Assembly (NCBI GenBank): GCA_012931725.1
Contig: CM022946.1
Span: 2,013,689-2,077,688 of the forward strand
DNA from: Litsea cubeba
Taxonomy: Eukaryota > Streptophyta > Magnoliopsida > Laurales > Lauraceae
Direction of reading: 5' to 3'
DNA: 64,000 bases
In this document: in pieces, positions 33,517 through 45,400 of the stretch
Layout: every line of letters begins with the position of its first letter
Position numbering within the stretch: the stretch's first letter is position 1
The notes under the pieces: model-generated
What the model saw: only the letters and a program-made list of their open reading frames with translations
What the model was told of the DNA's origin: nothing
The model's database searches: none
Position numbers and translations under genes: made by a program

Positions 33517-36095
33517 ATGGGCCATTTCAAGTCCCTCCTCTGTTTCTTCTTCATGTGTATGTCGTTGAATTTCCATCTATCCACCCCATTTTCCAGCAGT
33601 GCCTACGGGCTCAATTCAACCACCACAAAACACCACCATCATAGATGGAGGCGGCCCGTCAGCTGCCGCATAATCACCGTCGACCGACACGGGCTTGGTG
33701 ACTTCCTCTCCGTCCAAGCCGCCGTCGAATCCGTCGCCAAAAACAACAGAGAGCATGTGATTATAAAGATAAATGCTGGCAATTACATGTAACTAAATGG
33801 GCAATGTGGTTCTTTTGATGATATGTTTGCAATTTCCTTTTCTGGGTCTTGATTGTTATTGTGTGTTGGTTTGTTTGGCACAATTGGCAGGGAGAAGGTT
33901 GTAATTCCAGCGACGAAACCTTTCATTACATTGCAGGGAGCAGGGAGAGATCTTACAGTGATCGAGTGGCATGACAGGGACAGTGAAAGAGAACCCAACA
34001 GCCAACAGCTACGCACTTATAATACAGCTTCTGTTACTGTTTTTGCTAGTTATTTCACTGCTAGGAATATCAGCTTCAAGGTGAGTGATTTCCCTCCTTT
34101 CTACTTGATCATGTGGCGGAGTCACTTCACAGCGCAAAATCGATGATGCCTGAGAAGATTTGAGCTCAGAACTCTATATATATTCTGAAATTTAGTTCAA
34201 TTCATTGTTAGCATTCATCATTTTATGTCTGATAGTAATTGAAATCAAAAGAGTATGTAAGACTGTGTCCAGGGGACACACGACTCTTGCGGTTACATAT
34301 TAACTTGTCAAACCAAATTTTGCGTCATTGTATTGACCAACCCGAATTAAATAAAAGATGACACCATGGGAAAACAAAAACGATTAAATATTAACTTGTC
34401 ATACCAAACTTAGAGCTTGCTTCTGAACTTTAGGACTGAATTGGAAAAGGTTATAGTTGATATAGAGAAGTCCATTAATCTTGAATGAAGTATTGAGTTT
34501 TTAAACATGCAAAAGGGTCCTTGTTTGTTTTATGAATGGAAGCAGAACACAGCACCAGCACCCATGCCTGGAGTAGAAGGATGGCAAGCATCTGCATTTC
34601 GCATATCTGGAGACAAGGCCTACTTTTATGGTTGCGGGTTCTATGGTGTGCAACACACCCTAAGTGACGATGAGGGTCGCCATTACTTCAAAGAGTGCTA
34701 CATTGAGGGCTCCATCGACTTCATCTTTGGCAATGGACGCTCCATGTACAAAGTGAGTAGCAACACAAGTAAACCCATTTCAGATATCATTGTATTCTAA
34801 TTATTCTGAGCTTTCATTTGGGTTTTCCTTTCTTCCATTTTACATGGCTCTCATACAAATTAGGGTCCCCAGATTTGCCCAGATGCCATGCCAATGTGTG
34901 GTCCCTTGGGAGATATTTCATTTATGTCACAACAGTTTTCAAAATCATATTGTTGAAAAGAAGATGAAAAGGACAAAAAATAAAGTGGGAGATTTTATAT
35001 AATAATGTCCCTAAACAGCATAAGTCCTCTCATGCTGGGTGTTTGATTACCATGGAACAAAGCCTGTGTAATAAATTAGTGGGTCCAAAATCCAAACACT
35101 TCAAAATCAATGTATGAGTGTATTAGTGCCGGACAAATTTCACTGCAATCAAAATTGGTTCAACTGATCGTATGCTCAATGTGTGAGTGAGTTGTTATTT
35201 AACATTTATTTATTTAGTTATTTTTTCTTTGGTGTGTTGGCTTTATTAAACATGTGATTCTACTCCCTTTGTTACGTGTCTAAAACTAGGGATGGATTCC
35301 TAGTTGTTGCTCGATTAGTTAGGGACTTGTGTGGTGTGGTACCCATGTGGGTGCGTGAATGTTTATTTACAATAGAAAAACATGAGAACGCGGGTTGCTC
35401 AGTTGGTTAGCAACCCCTGCCTCTCACCCCGGAAGACTATGGATTGACCCTGGTCCCCCTCCACTCCTTGCATGTGCAAGTTCTCACTCCCTGTGTGTGT
35501 GGGTTCTCTCCCCAGCATGTTGAATGCAATTAGATTCATAGGGTGAATGGAGTGAAATCAAATCATCATGTTGGTTGGTAAACAGGATTGCGAGCTTCAC
35601 TCCATCGCGACATGGTTTGGGTCCATAGCAGCACAGGGTAGGAGATCTCCAGATGAGAAGACAGGGTTCGCTTTTGTCCACTGCAGGGTTACAGGTATGG
35701 GCCCAGTCTACGTGGGCCGGGCCATTGGCCAGTATTCAAGGATCGTGTACTCCTACACCTACTTTGCAGACATCATAGCCCCTGGTGGATGGGATGACTG
35801 GGACCACACCAGCAACAAGAACAAGTATGTATTTTATTCCTAATTCCCTACTTCTACTATACTTGCCATCCTCTTCGTCGCCATAGAGGAATTTGATAGA
35901 ACTCATGTAATTTTTTTTTTTCCTTTGATTTCATGCAGAACTTTGTTCTATGGGGTGTATAAATGCTGGGGCCCAGGAGCAGCAACAGTGAGGGGTGTGT
36001 CATGGGCTAGAGAGCTTGATTATGAGACTGCAAGGCCCTTTCTGGTCAAGAGTTTTGTCAATGGAAGGCACTGGCTTGGACCCTCAGATGCTTGA
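33517..36095 (+). CDS. Pectinesterase without inhibitor pro-domain; catalytic Asp replaced by His
   Basis: Pectinesterases remove methyl esters from wall homogalacturonan. Exons 33517-33788, 33891-34080, 34546-34752, 35586-35824 and 35939-36095 join in frame to 354 residues. A signal peptide (LLCFFFMCMSLNFHLS) is followed directly by the catalytic domain, with no PMEI region. Family motifs: GNYMEKVVIPATKP, GWQASAF (166-172), IDFIFGNGRSMYK with nucleophile Asp212, YVGRAIGQYSRIVY with Arg268, and the C-terminal NGRHW. The third motif, normally QDT, reads QHT (190-192; codon 34654-34656 is CAC). This Asp is the usual general acid/base, so activity is doubtful unless the base is an error. The YVGRA form in place of LGRPW is normal for one plant subgroup. 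The gene is otherwise intact, arguing against an ordinary pseudogene. Confidence 0.93.
35383..35475 (+). mobile_element. tRNA-derived SINE head in pectinesterase intron 3
   Basis: TTGCTCAGTTGGTTAGCA resembles a pol III A box, and GGATTGACCCTGG, about 42 bases later, resembles a degenerate B box. The cloverleaf pairing of a working tRNA is not evident. A transcribed-strand tail and target duplication were not found. Confidence 0.55.
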
Positions 36096-36204
36096 TCTTG
36101 AATTGAACCAATCACAATACTTCTGTCCCTTCAAAATTCATTCATTCCATTTATTTGGTTCTTATTCCTACTCAAATGCTTGCGATAAGCAAATAGTTGA
36201 AATA

Positions 36205-36302
36205 TGGTCCCTTAGCTGTAGCTCAGCTGCCTAACCTTGGGTTTGTGGGTTTGTGAGTAGAGTGCATGAGTTCCAATCTCCAATGTAGAAAAGAAAGAAA
36301 AA
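36205..36302 (+). mobile_element. Short tRNA-like SINE with 14-base target duplication
   Basis: The 98-base insertion contains TAGCTCAGCTGCC (A-box-like) and GAGTTCCAATCTCC (B-box-like) and ends in an A-rich tail. It is flanked by AAATAGTTGAAATA at 36191-36204 and 36303-36316. It lies about 110 bases past the pectinesterase stop codon, so probably in or near its 3' untranslated region. Confidence 0.8.
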
Positions 36303-36316
36303 AAATAGTTGAAATA

Positions 36317-38081
36317 CATGTGAGAAGTCTTGTATGATTCAAATGGGTATTCATGCTGTATATGTATTGTCATTACTTGTCTGTCCATTGTTACAGTTTC
36401 AAAAGTGATATGTTCTTGAGTGGGTTTAGTTTACCTGAGAGCTCACTGCTCAGGGCCTTCAGAGCTGGCCCATCCTGCCAGGGTTGCATCAGTTACATGG
36501 AATTCTGCAATCCTCCCTGTATATGGCATAAACCCCATTGAATATTTTACATACCTAACAGCCTTAAGCCACTGTAATTACAAAATGCCTGTGAGGATAT
36601 CATGTGCCCTTAAAGGGGGTTTTCATGCATCATTATAATCTAACATCATGTCTGTCTAGTCACTTGGGTTACTTTCAGCACAAGAACATTTCCTTTGCCC
36701 AAATCACTGCTCCATCGTGTAAAGGAATGAGAAGATAAATTCTCCAAGCTAAAAATTGTTAAAATCAACCATAGTTGTTTGATATGATGAGCATATGCAA
36801 TTACAGGATAGCACCCAAATATGGAGGAAAAAAAAGGAAGGCGGCTGTGAATACTTTTACTCAAGTTCCTTCCAAATTGTCAAGTAAGAAAATACACAAA
36901 TGCAGATAACAGAGAGACTATGGCACACTAGAGGCAGTAGCAGGGATAAAAATGCTGACTTGAGGAACCCATCTGTTGCAATCTAAACACCAATTAAAAT
37001 CTACATTTGCTGTATATTCATTTAGAGCCCATATGGTTGAAGAACTATAGAAAATTTTAAACTGGAGTTTTTTTTTTCCCTTGTGAAAAGTTCTTTTTCA
37101 GACTCATTTCTAAAGAATTTCCCATGCAGCCCCATTTTCAGTTGAGAGTTGCCATGGTTGTAGGGAAACAGAATTGGGCAGGTCTATCCTGATATAATAT
37201 GGGATGGATATTAGAATGAAACAGATTCAGTCATAATATTGATATGTGATGGATATTGGTGTGAATTTATAATTCTAAGCTTGTGAAAAGAATTTCTTCA
37301 AGGGAGGTCCAACCATGTACGCAGGCCCCACACCACAGGGGAGAGAGTTTTGGTGGCCCTACTCTTACAAAATTTAGAAAGAGTAAAATCCCCATGATAA
37401 AATGTAACATAAGCATAGCCAATATTTCCAAGATATCATAAGGTTTTTTTCAATGCGAAAATCGACTGAACCTTTCAAGATCTAATCAAGAAATGAAAGC
37501 CTGATGACATTTTTGCAAGATTTTATTGAAAATTTTCCGTAAATCACAAGAGCACAGTTTGGACTTGCTCATGTTGCAGGTTGATTCATGTTACAATTTA
37601 AAAAAGAAAAAAAAGAGAGATAATGTTGATAACCATCAATTGCTGATTTTTCCGTAAATCACAGGAGCATATTGCAAAGTAGTGACAGAAGCACAACCCC
37701 CAATTGGTTAAAACAACATAAATCCAAACCAACCTTACAAAATACTCTCATTGCAAATAAAAAAACATTTTTTGTAATAGTGCAAATAGAAACTATTCAT
37801 ATTAGGATAGGCAGATTAACAAAATGCATGGAATATTAAACCACCTAATCAATAAACCCACTAGCAAAAGCAAAAGGGCCCTGAAATCTTTTGTTTGATG
37901 ACAAACATTAATTGTCATGGTTCTATATATGTTTCCCATACTGACTGAATGTGTTCAGAGATTGATACTGATACCTATTAAATACCTTAAACTAGCACCT
38001 GAAAGATATCATAAAACTCGGGTATGAAATGGCAGCTAACAATATGACTATCATAGGTGCATGCTGGATCTGCAGTCTTTA
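36317..38081. other. Convergent intergenic interval
   Basis: This is the space between the 3' ends of the pectinesterase gene (+) and the zinc-finger gene (-). It holds their untranslated ends and AT-rich text. Nothing else is recognisable. Confidence 0.6.
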
Positions 38082-39416
38082 CTACTCACGACTGGTCTGT
38101 TCTTCATTTATAGAACCATCCCCTTCAGATTTGACATCAAGTCCTGGCACGAGAATATTATCAGCCAAAGGTACTCCGAATTCTGGAGCTGGAACAATGT
38201 CCTCCACAGGCATATAAACATTATCAGCATGCTCCGTGGTTGCGACCGAGTTATCTTGTGTAGCAAGAGTCTCCGAAACAACATCTTGGCCTTTATGCTC
38301 TGCAATAACAGTATTTTCGCCTTCATGCTTTATCATAACATCTCCTTGGCCTTCAGATTTTGGAGTGACTTCTTGCCCTTGAGGGTCTGAATATTCTTGT
38401 GCTTGAATCCCAGAAATCGCCTGTTGGGCCTGCTGATTCCCACTGCCCTCCTCCGATGGCCCTCGAGGTTTTGAATCTGCTGGTTGGGCATTACGCGTGG
38501 AAGGGGCATGATAGCCCATGGCCACATAACCAACTTGCGGGACTGGAAACCGTTGAGCCCGAGATTGATGCTTCTTACCTTGCAGGTGACATTCGAACAC
38601 AGCCTGTGTGTCACACATAATATTACACAAGGCACAGTACCTTGTGGGCTGCTCTTTTGGAGACTCTGACCTGCGCACTGGTTCTGATGGTCTCGGACGC
38701 TTCCCACCCCGTCCAAACTTCGTCATCTTTCCTCGCTTGGCAGGGTACCTCTGGTTATCGAACCTATCCATCTGCCGCTTCCGCATTGGTGCTTCATTTG
38801 TGTCCACTTTTGCCATCTCTGATTGTTCTGCAACCTGGTTTTGTAAGCCTGGCTCTGTTTTGTTTACATCAGTACTAGCACCAGCAAGCACATCTGCTGG
38901 GGCAGAGTCCTTGGGGGGGCCATTATCTGTGGCAGCTTTGATCTCTTCACCCCCTTGAACATTCTCAGCTAGATTTGTAACCATTGCTTGTGATTGAGAC
39001 TCGAGTTTCTTATGCTTCTGTATTTCTTCATATCTCTGCAAGGTTTTCTTATGCCGTTTTCCACTATTGTGTCGCTCAAGTATTTCCAAACTGTTGCACT
39101 CAACCCTGCAGATCTCGCACCATAAGACCTGGGGAGGTTGTCGTGGTGCCTTAGCTGGTTTTGATGCTGGTCCTGGGAACGGCGCTGGTGGTTGACCCAT
39201 GAAAGGTCCAGGTTCTAGATATGGATATGGTGGTGCTGATGTTGCAGCTGCAGGATGTGGTGAAAATCGCCGTCCACCACCCCTACCCATGCGTCCCCTC
39301 CCTCGGAAAGGGCGTCCACCACCATCTTGTCTTGGTAGGCGGTGGCCAGATCTGCCACCACCTCTGTGCGGCCCACCGCCCCTTCTTCCACCACCTCTGA
39401 ATGGAGGTCTACCAGC
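38082..39416 (-). CDS. Exon 2 of the U1-type zinc-finger gene
   Basis: It encodes the RGG-like segment, both zinc fingers and an acidic, Gln/Glu/Val-rich C-terminus ending TSRE, with TAG at 38084-38082. The open frame continues from the acceptor without stops for 444 residues. Confidence 0.9.
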   Translation of the reverse strand, partial: AGRPPFRGGGRRGGGPHRGGGRSGHRLPRQDGGGRPFRGRGRMGRGGGRRFSPHPAAATSAPPYPYLEPGPFMGQPPAPFPGPASKPAKAPRQPPQVLWCEICRVECNSLEILERHNSGKRHKKTLQRYEEIQKHKKLESQSQAMVTNLAENVQGGEEIKAATDNGPPKDSAPADVLAGASTDVNKTEPGLQNQVAEQSEMAKVDTNEAPMRKRQMDRFDNQRYPAKRGKMTKFGRGGKRPRPSEPVRRSESPKEQPTRYCALCNIMCDTQAVFECHLQGKKHQSRAQRFPVPQVGYVAMGYHAPSTRNAQPADSKPRGPSEEGSGNQQAQQAISGIQAQEYSDPQGQEVTPKSEGQGDVMIKHEGENTVIAEHKGQDVVSETLATQDNSVATTEHADNVYMPVEDIVPAPEFGVPLADNILVPGLDVKSEGDGSINEEQTSRE

Positions 39417-42400
39417 CTGCAGAACAGCTCCAAAATGGTCTGTAAGAACTTACTGAAAGACAGATACCAAATGTCTGCTGAAAAGACAGTAAGACACTCA
39501 AGAACAGATAGATACCAAATTAAAAGTTTTCTGAAGAACAAGACCATAAAGGAAGAACCTATTCCAAACTAGATATATAAGCTAACAACGTAATTTGATT
39601 AGTTAAAGAGCAAAAGGCACAAAGAAATGACAACAAGTGGACATGGAAACACCCAAAATTCAAACCGCCTCATTTCAACATTCTTGCCATTATCTCCAAA
39701 ATAATTACTTATATTAAAAATAATTCAACTACCAATTCTTTCTATACGCACATGGCATTCTACAAGCTGAATATGCCAAGTCAGCAGAGGTACTAAATAC
39801 ACTGCATAATATGTCACCTAAGACTTTTCATCATGAAATGCAAGCATATAGATAGCAGGTGTGCTCCTAACAATCTCAAGACAGTAGCAAGGGTTTGCGA
39901 AACTCCTGAAACATCAATAATGACATTATATGTAATACAAGCAAGCACATGGATAGGAGGTGAGCTCCTAACAATCTCATGACATTTGCAAGGCTTCAGA
40001 ACTCCTAGAATGTAAAATGCACCAGATCTTTTTTTTTTTTTTTTAAATGCACTTCTGTAGCAAAAGAAACAAGCTCCTGTACTTCCAATAAGTCAAATTA
40101 ACAACTTGCTGTCGGCACAAATTCAAAAGTGAAAAGGATCAGTCTACTCTTGTGATTTTAGCCTAAAAATTCAAATCAGCTACACCCGATTTGGCTGACT
40201 CGACTCAATTCAACCAGACTTCTTGAGACCTAATCAAAAACTAAAAACTTGGTCAAACTCAGACAAACATGTCAAAGATGGAAGAAGAATCAGAGACCTT
40301 GTTCATATAAGATGCATAAAAGAAACAAAAATCAAAATCAAAATCAAATGGGGGAAAAAGATGAATTGAGATCTAGTATAGAGACCCATTGAATACAAAA
40401 TATACAAGTAAATAGTAAACTGAAAATAAATCAAGGAACAATTAATGAAACATCTAGAACATATGTAAAGAAAAACTTAGTTCTCTACTAAAGTTTGAAA
40501 AGTTTTCATAGCCAACTAATAACAGATCTCTGTTCTAGGGAGGAGTGAGACTGGCCAAACTTGGTCAACCTCAAGTTTGCTAACATAGGTGTGCAAGATG
40601 CTGAATGGCTGGAAAAGAAGTTCGATAGGAAGAGGTAAATTGTGCAATTTTTGAGCTATCAGGCAATACAGCTCTGGGGCCAGACAGGTTTCCTTTGATG
40701 CTACATCCAGTTCTTTTGGGAAAACCTGAAGAAAGATCATAAGGCATACATGAGGGAATTCCACACCGGAGTGAACTATCAGAGTCCATTGCCTTCATTC
40801 TTAAGAAATATGATGTGGTTGGAGTAAGGGACTTCCGCCTGTTAATATAAATGGCAATGTGGTTGGAGTAAGATCCTCTAAAAAATGCTGGCAACAGACC
40901 CGCAAGAAGGTGTTTAAGAAGATTATGTCCTTTGCTTGGGGGCTTTTGTCCATAGCAGGCAAATCTTGGATGGTGTGATGGTGTACTCATCACAAATGAA
41001 TGTTTCGATTCAAGGTACAAGGAGAGGCAGTCGTCCTCTTATGCAACCAAAATCTTGAAAGGCTTGTGACAACATGGATTGCAAGTTTCTACAGTATACG
41101 AAGGATAGGATTGGAAGCGAGATAGATTAAAGTGTGTCATTTTTGCTCCCCCTGCTTCGAGGGGATTGAGACATGTCGACCTGCTCTTACCGTTTCATTT
41201 TGTCCGTATAAGTGAAGCCCATAGACGCATGATTGAGGCGGCTAAAAGAGACTAGCTTAATAAGAGGCACCAAAGTTCAAATGCACACTCAAGTCACCCA
41301 TCTCCAAGCTTGAAATTGACACCTTGCATTTTTACAATGCAAACAAAGGTCAAGTCAAAAAAGTACAACAGCTCTATTTTGATTCTAAGCAGTGCATGGT
41401 GTAAGGAGTAATTCTTGGAGTTCTCACAGAAGAGAATGGTGTAGCCTCCTTGGCAGACCTCATGGGATGCAATAGCAGATCATTGCTTTCGTCCAACATG
41501 GGCCTTTCCCCATATGGTGGTGAAGCATCAAAAAGTTTGCAGGACAATGCGACTGAGAGAATGGAGAAATTCGCTACTTACAAATCCATATACCCCACTC
41601 ATTCAGGGGGAGAATAATCAAGGCAACTTTGTAAAACCTTCCTATGTTCATCATGTCAGTGTTCAAGTGTCCAGCCACAGTTATTAAACCCGCCTTGAGA
41701 GGTTAAGAGTCACTGTTTTTGGCAAGGGATGCAAGAAAAGATGAAATACCACCTCGTAGAGTGGGCCTCTGTGTGTAAACCAAAGGAGATCCAGAAATTC
41801 AACTGTTGTGCCTATTTAATCAAGGCCTTAAAATAGCTTGGAGGTTAGAAGATGAACAGAATACCTTCAGAAGTAGGACATGTCCAAGTATAATGTGGTA
41901 ATAAAGGTGGCATTTAATAGTCACTCAGGTCGGTGGCATGGTAATCAGTAGTGGAGATTGCATTATCAGGGTAAAATCAGGAACAGAGTGGAGGATGGAT
42001 CTAAGGCCTTCTTTTGGCTTACACTTCGTGGGGAAAGGCCCCTGACAAATCACTTTTCAAGCCTCTTTCCAGTGTGCAACCAATCAAAAGACCAATTACT
42101 GGTGAATATCTGAAGGGAGGGAGCCCAATGGTGCAGAACGCATTGTTTTATAGAAACTTGTCGGCGGTAGAAATTTCCAATTCCAATCTAATGCAAGAAT
42201 TATGGTATGAGTTGTATCTCTTGGTACTAGCATCAGATAGAAGACAGTGGATGAGCAGCATGGATGGTAGCTTCTCAGTTTCTTCTTCTACTTCATTGTG
42301 GAGAATCAGGGCCCCACCAATAGTTAGCTTTTGGGTAGACTGCTCTTCTAGGCAGCATCCACTATGGATAACTTATGGCAAAGGGAACAATACTATGGAT

Positions 42401-45400
42401 TGTTCCCCTTCTAGTGCATAGTAGTGTTGCTCACTTCCTTTGGAAATCAGTGTTATCATGGTTCACAGTTGGGTTCTCTTTTTGAGGCTTGGCATTTTAG
42501 TACAGGGTGTTAAGTGGAACGACTATGGAATCTGTCATATATGGCTTTGGGGGAAGGCATTTGAGGTGCTTTAAAGGAAAATCATAGTGAACTTGGTTAC
42601 AGAAGAGTCTAGTGCTACGTTGCTCATGGGTCTCTTGCTTAGATCACTTACGTGGTATCCCCAATAATACTATCCTTTGATCATATGATATTTGGTCACC
42701 TCCTCCTATCCTCACCCAGTGACTACAGATCTATTATGATGGAACCCTCCTCCAGTTGGTAGAGTCAAACTATATTTCGATGGCAACATCTTGAGAAACC
42801 TGGGGCCAGCATGAGAGGACAGGATTATCTGAGAAAAGTTTGGAGAAGTGATATCTTCTCCTCAGGTCCCTTACACCCCTATTTATAAATGTGGGGGACG
42901 GCTTTCTGAATTGGGTTGCAAGAAGCCTCTTGCCTCAACCTTCATCATAGTTGCAGACAATTCCTCCTGTATCATCCAATGGGCAAGTGGTCATTGTCCA
43001 CCATGGAGGTCAGGAGTCCGACGAAGTGAGGGATTTGGCCTAGTCCTTCAGTTTCTTTTATCCATGAGGAAGTAAATCTTTTGGCAAACAAGCAGTCACA
43101 AGTAATCATCAGGGCTTGGGCATTGACCTTCTAAATGGATATGAGAAGCTCGTTACATTTCTTTCGTGCATTACTTTCTCCTAGCAGGGTCCCTTATTTT
43201 GTTGGGGGTCTTCCTCTGGCTTTTCTTATTAGTATAGATCTCATATACTTGATAGGTTCTTTCATACTAATGAAAATCACCAATTTAAAAAAAAATAAAA
43301 GAAAGAAAGAGAAAAAAAACACTAGTTGATCACTCTGTAAAAGTGGGACTAATCTAACTTGAGTATTTTACTTAATAACAAACTTAAAAAAAAAAAATTT
43401 ACATCCAGTGGGAGCCTTCATACATAATATAAGATTTGACGATGTATAGTTTCCATAGATAGCATATAATAATATGATAATCACTATATTAATTTAGAGC
43501 CTGCTACACAGTTGGAAGGTGCTCATTGTCACAACATGGATATGGGTTCAAGTCATGTCACCTATTAAAAGTTACTGTACTCAATTTATACACAAAAAAA
43601 AAAAAAAAAAGAAAAGATGCAAATCTATTGTTAAGTCTTCAGTATTAATTCGTGTTGTTCAAAAAATTAAAATGCAATTTTCCTTGTCCAATCCAAAGCT
43701 AACAAGAACTAAGGAGGCAACAGACCAGGTCACGATCAACCTGTATCTGACCTTGACTAATTGGCCTGAAAGCCTAAAGGCCAGTCCTGCTCATTGCCAG
43801 CCCTGGTAATGGGATGCAATATAATGATCTTTTCTCCCTTTCATTTTGATTGGCAACATGACTCAAACCTGATGCATCATAATGATATAATGACAGATAA
43901 TATCTAAAACATATTCCTAAATTAGTCAAAAAAGAAAATCTTAAATACAAAATTAAATAGGCAAGATAGAGTGACTTCTATGAGTAATTTACTGCTAAAC
44001 AAAATTGTTCAATACTCAGAGAGCAACTCACAGAGAAGCCAAAACTGTTTTCATCCAGTTTTAGCGTCATCCAAGAATTCAGTGAACAATCCAAAACATA
44101 TGCATGTTTTGGGAGGGTGACTTGATAAACTCTATGACGCAACCTTCTACAAAATATGAACATTTACAAACTAAAAGGGCCAAAAACAATAAATCATTTT
44201 CAAGTTAAGCAATTATATGTTAAAAAACTTAGGGTCAACAAGAGACTTCGTTTAAATTTCCAAAAGATGTTGACAAAAAATTGTCAGTATCATAAAAATT
44301 AAGCCACATTGATCTTTGGCTGATCCAATTTGTATATTATGCATTTGATGTTTGTACTAAAGCTAGCCAAATTGACTCAACTCAACTGAGCATGTCAATC
44401 AGCCACTGCCATGGAAATTTCAGCAATGGTCTCTAGGGTGATTCTAGGCACAAGTGATAGAAATCAATATCCACCACCATGCAAACAAGAGGTTTCTCGA
44501 TGGCAGGGAAGTCCAGATGCCCTAGTTTCTGGAATATCACAATCCCCACCAGGAAACCAATCACTTCTAAGACAGCCCGAATCCCCCTGTAACCATGAAT
44601 ATCAGTGAAATGACCTATTACGTGTCCGATTACACCGACTTAAGCTGCTCCTACACCAAATAGAAAAACATTGCATACCTATTTTCAGCAAAGAATCCAA
44701 CACAGCAAGAACCTGACGTGAAGAGAAATCCAGTGGAGGGGCAAGACTGAGGCTCCCGAATCAACTCCCCTAATGGAAAAATGACATACTTTAGCATCTC
44801 CAATGCGCTAACACACTTCTCTCAATTCATGAGTGTCAGGGGAAATGTTGGATAACTAGTAACAAAAATTTTATCCCACTGTCAACACATTGACAAATCC
44901 CTCCAAAATCGTGAATTCTCCACGTTAATTGCTAAAATAGCATTCATTTTTTGCACACATGCACAATTCTCCATGTCGAATTCCACCATCGTGCTGTGTG
45001 AACTGATGCTCACACGGATGTGCCCACTATTGTCACCATAATTCCATGTGAAGGAATCCACGTAACCAATCAAGGAGGTTAAATACACGTCATTTGTCAA
45101 GTGTGTTCAACTCAATATAAAGACAATTTGATGTCACGTCGATGGGACCCATGAGTTAGCAATCAAAATCATAGCTTGCATGCTCCCCAGGTTGACTTGA
45201 TACTTGCTCAGGTCAAACTGGAATCACCATCTAACCAGGTCTTGAGAAAGATTCTCCCTGGTTCTCTATGAATTAAACTAATTCTTATAGAGTGGCTGGT
45301 TGTACAAATTCGAACTCCGTACATATTTAGATAACCACTACTATGTACATAGCACCATAAAATAATAGGATGAGAGTCAGACCAAACCATGAAAACTCAG

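Noticed and set aside
35391..35460. Possible tRNA gene
   Set aside because: A- and B-box-like words are present, but the acceptor, anticodon and T arms do not pair as in a tRNA; better read as a SINE head.
38399..38958. Plus-strand open frames across the zinc-finger exon 2
   Set aside because: Shadows of the minus-strand zinc-finger coding sequence; no domain recognised.
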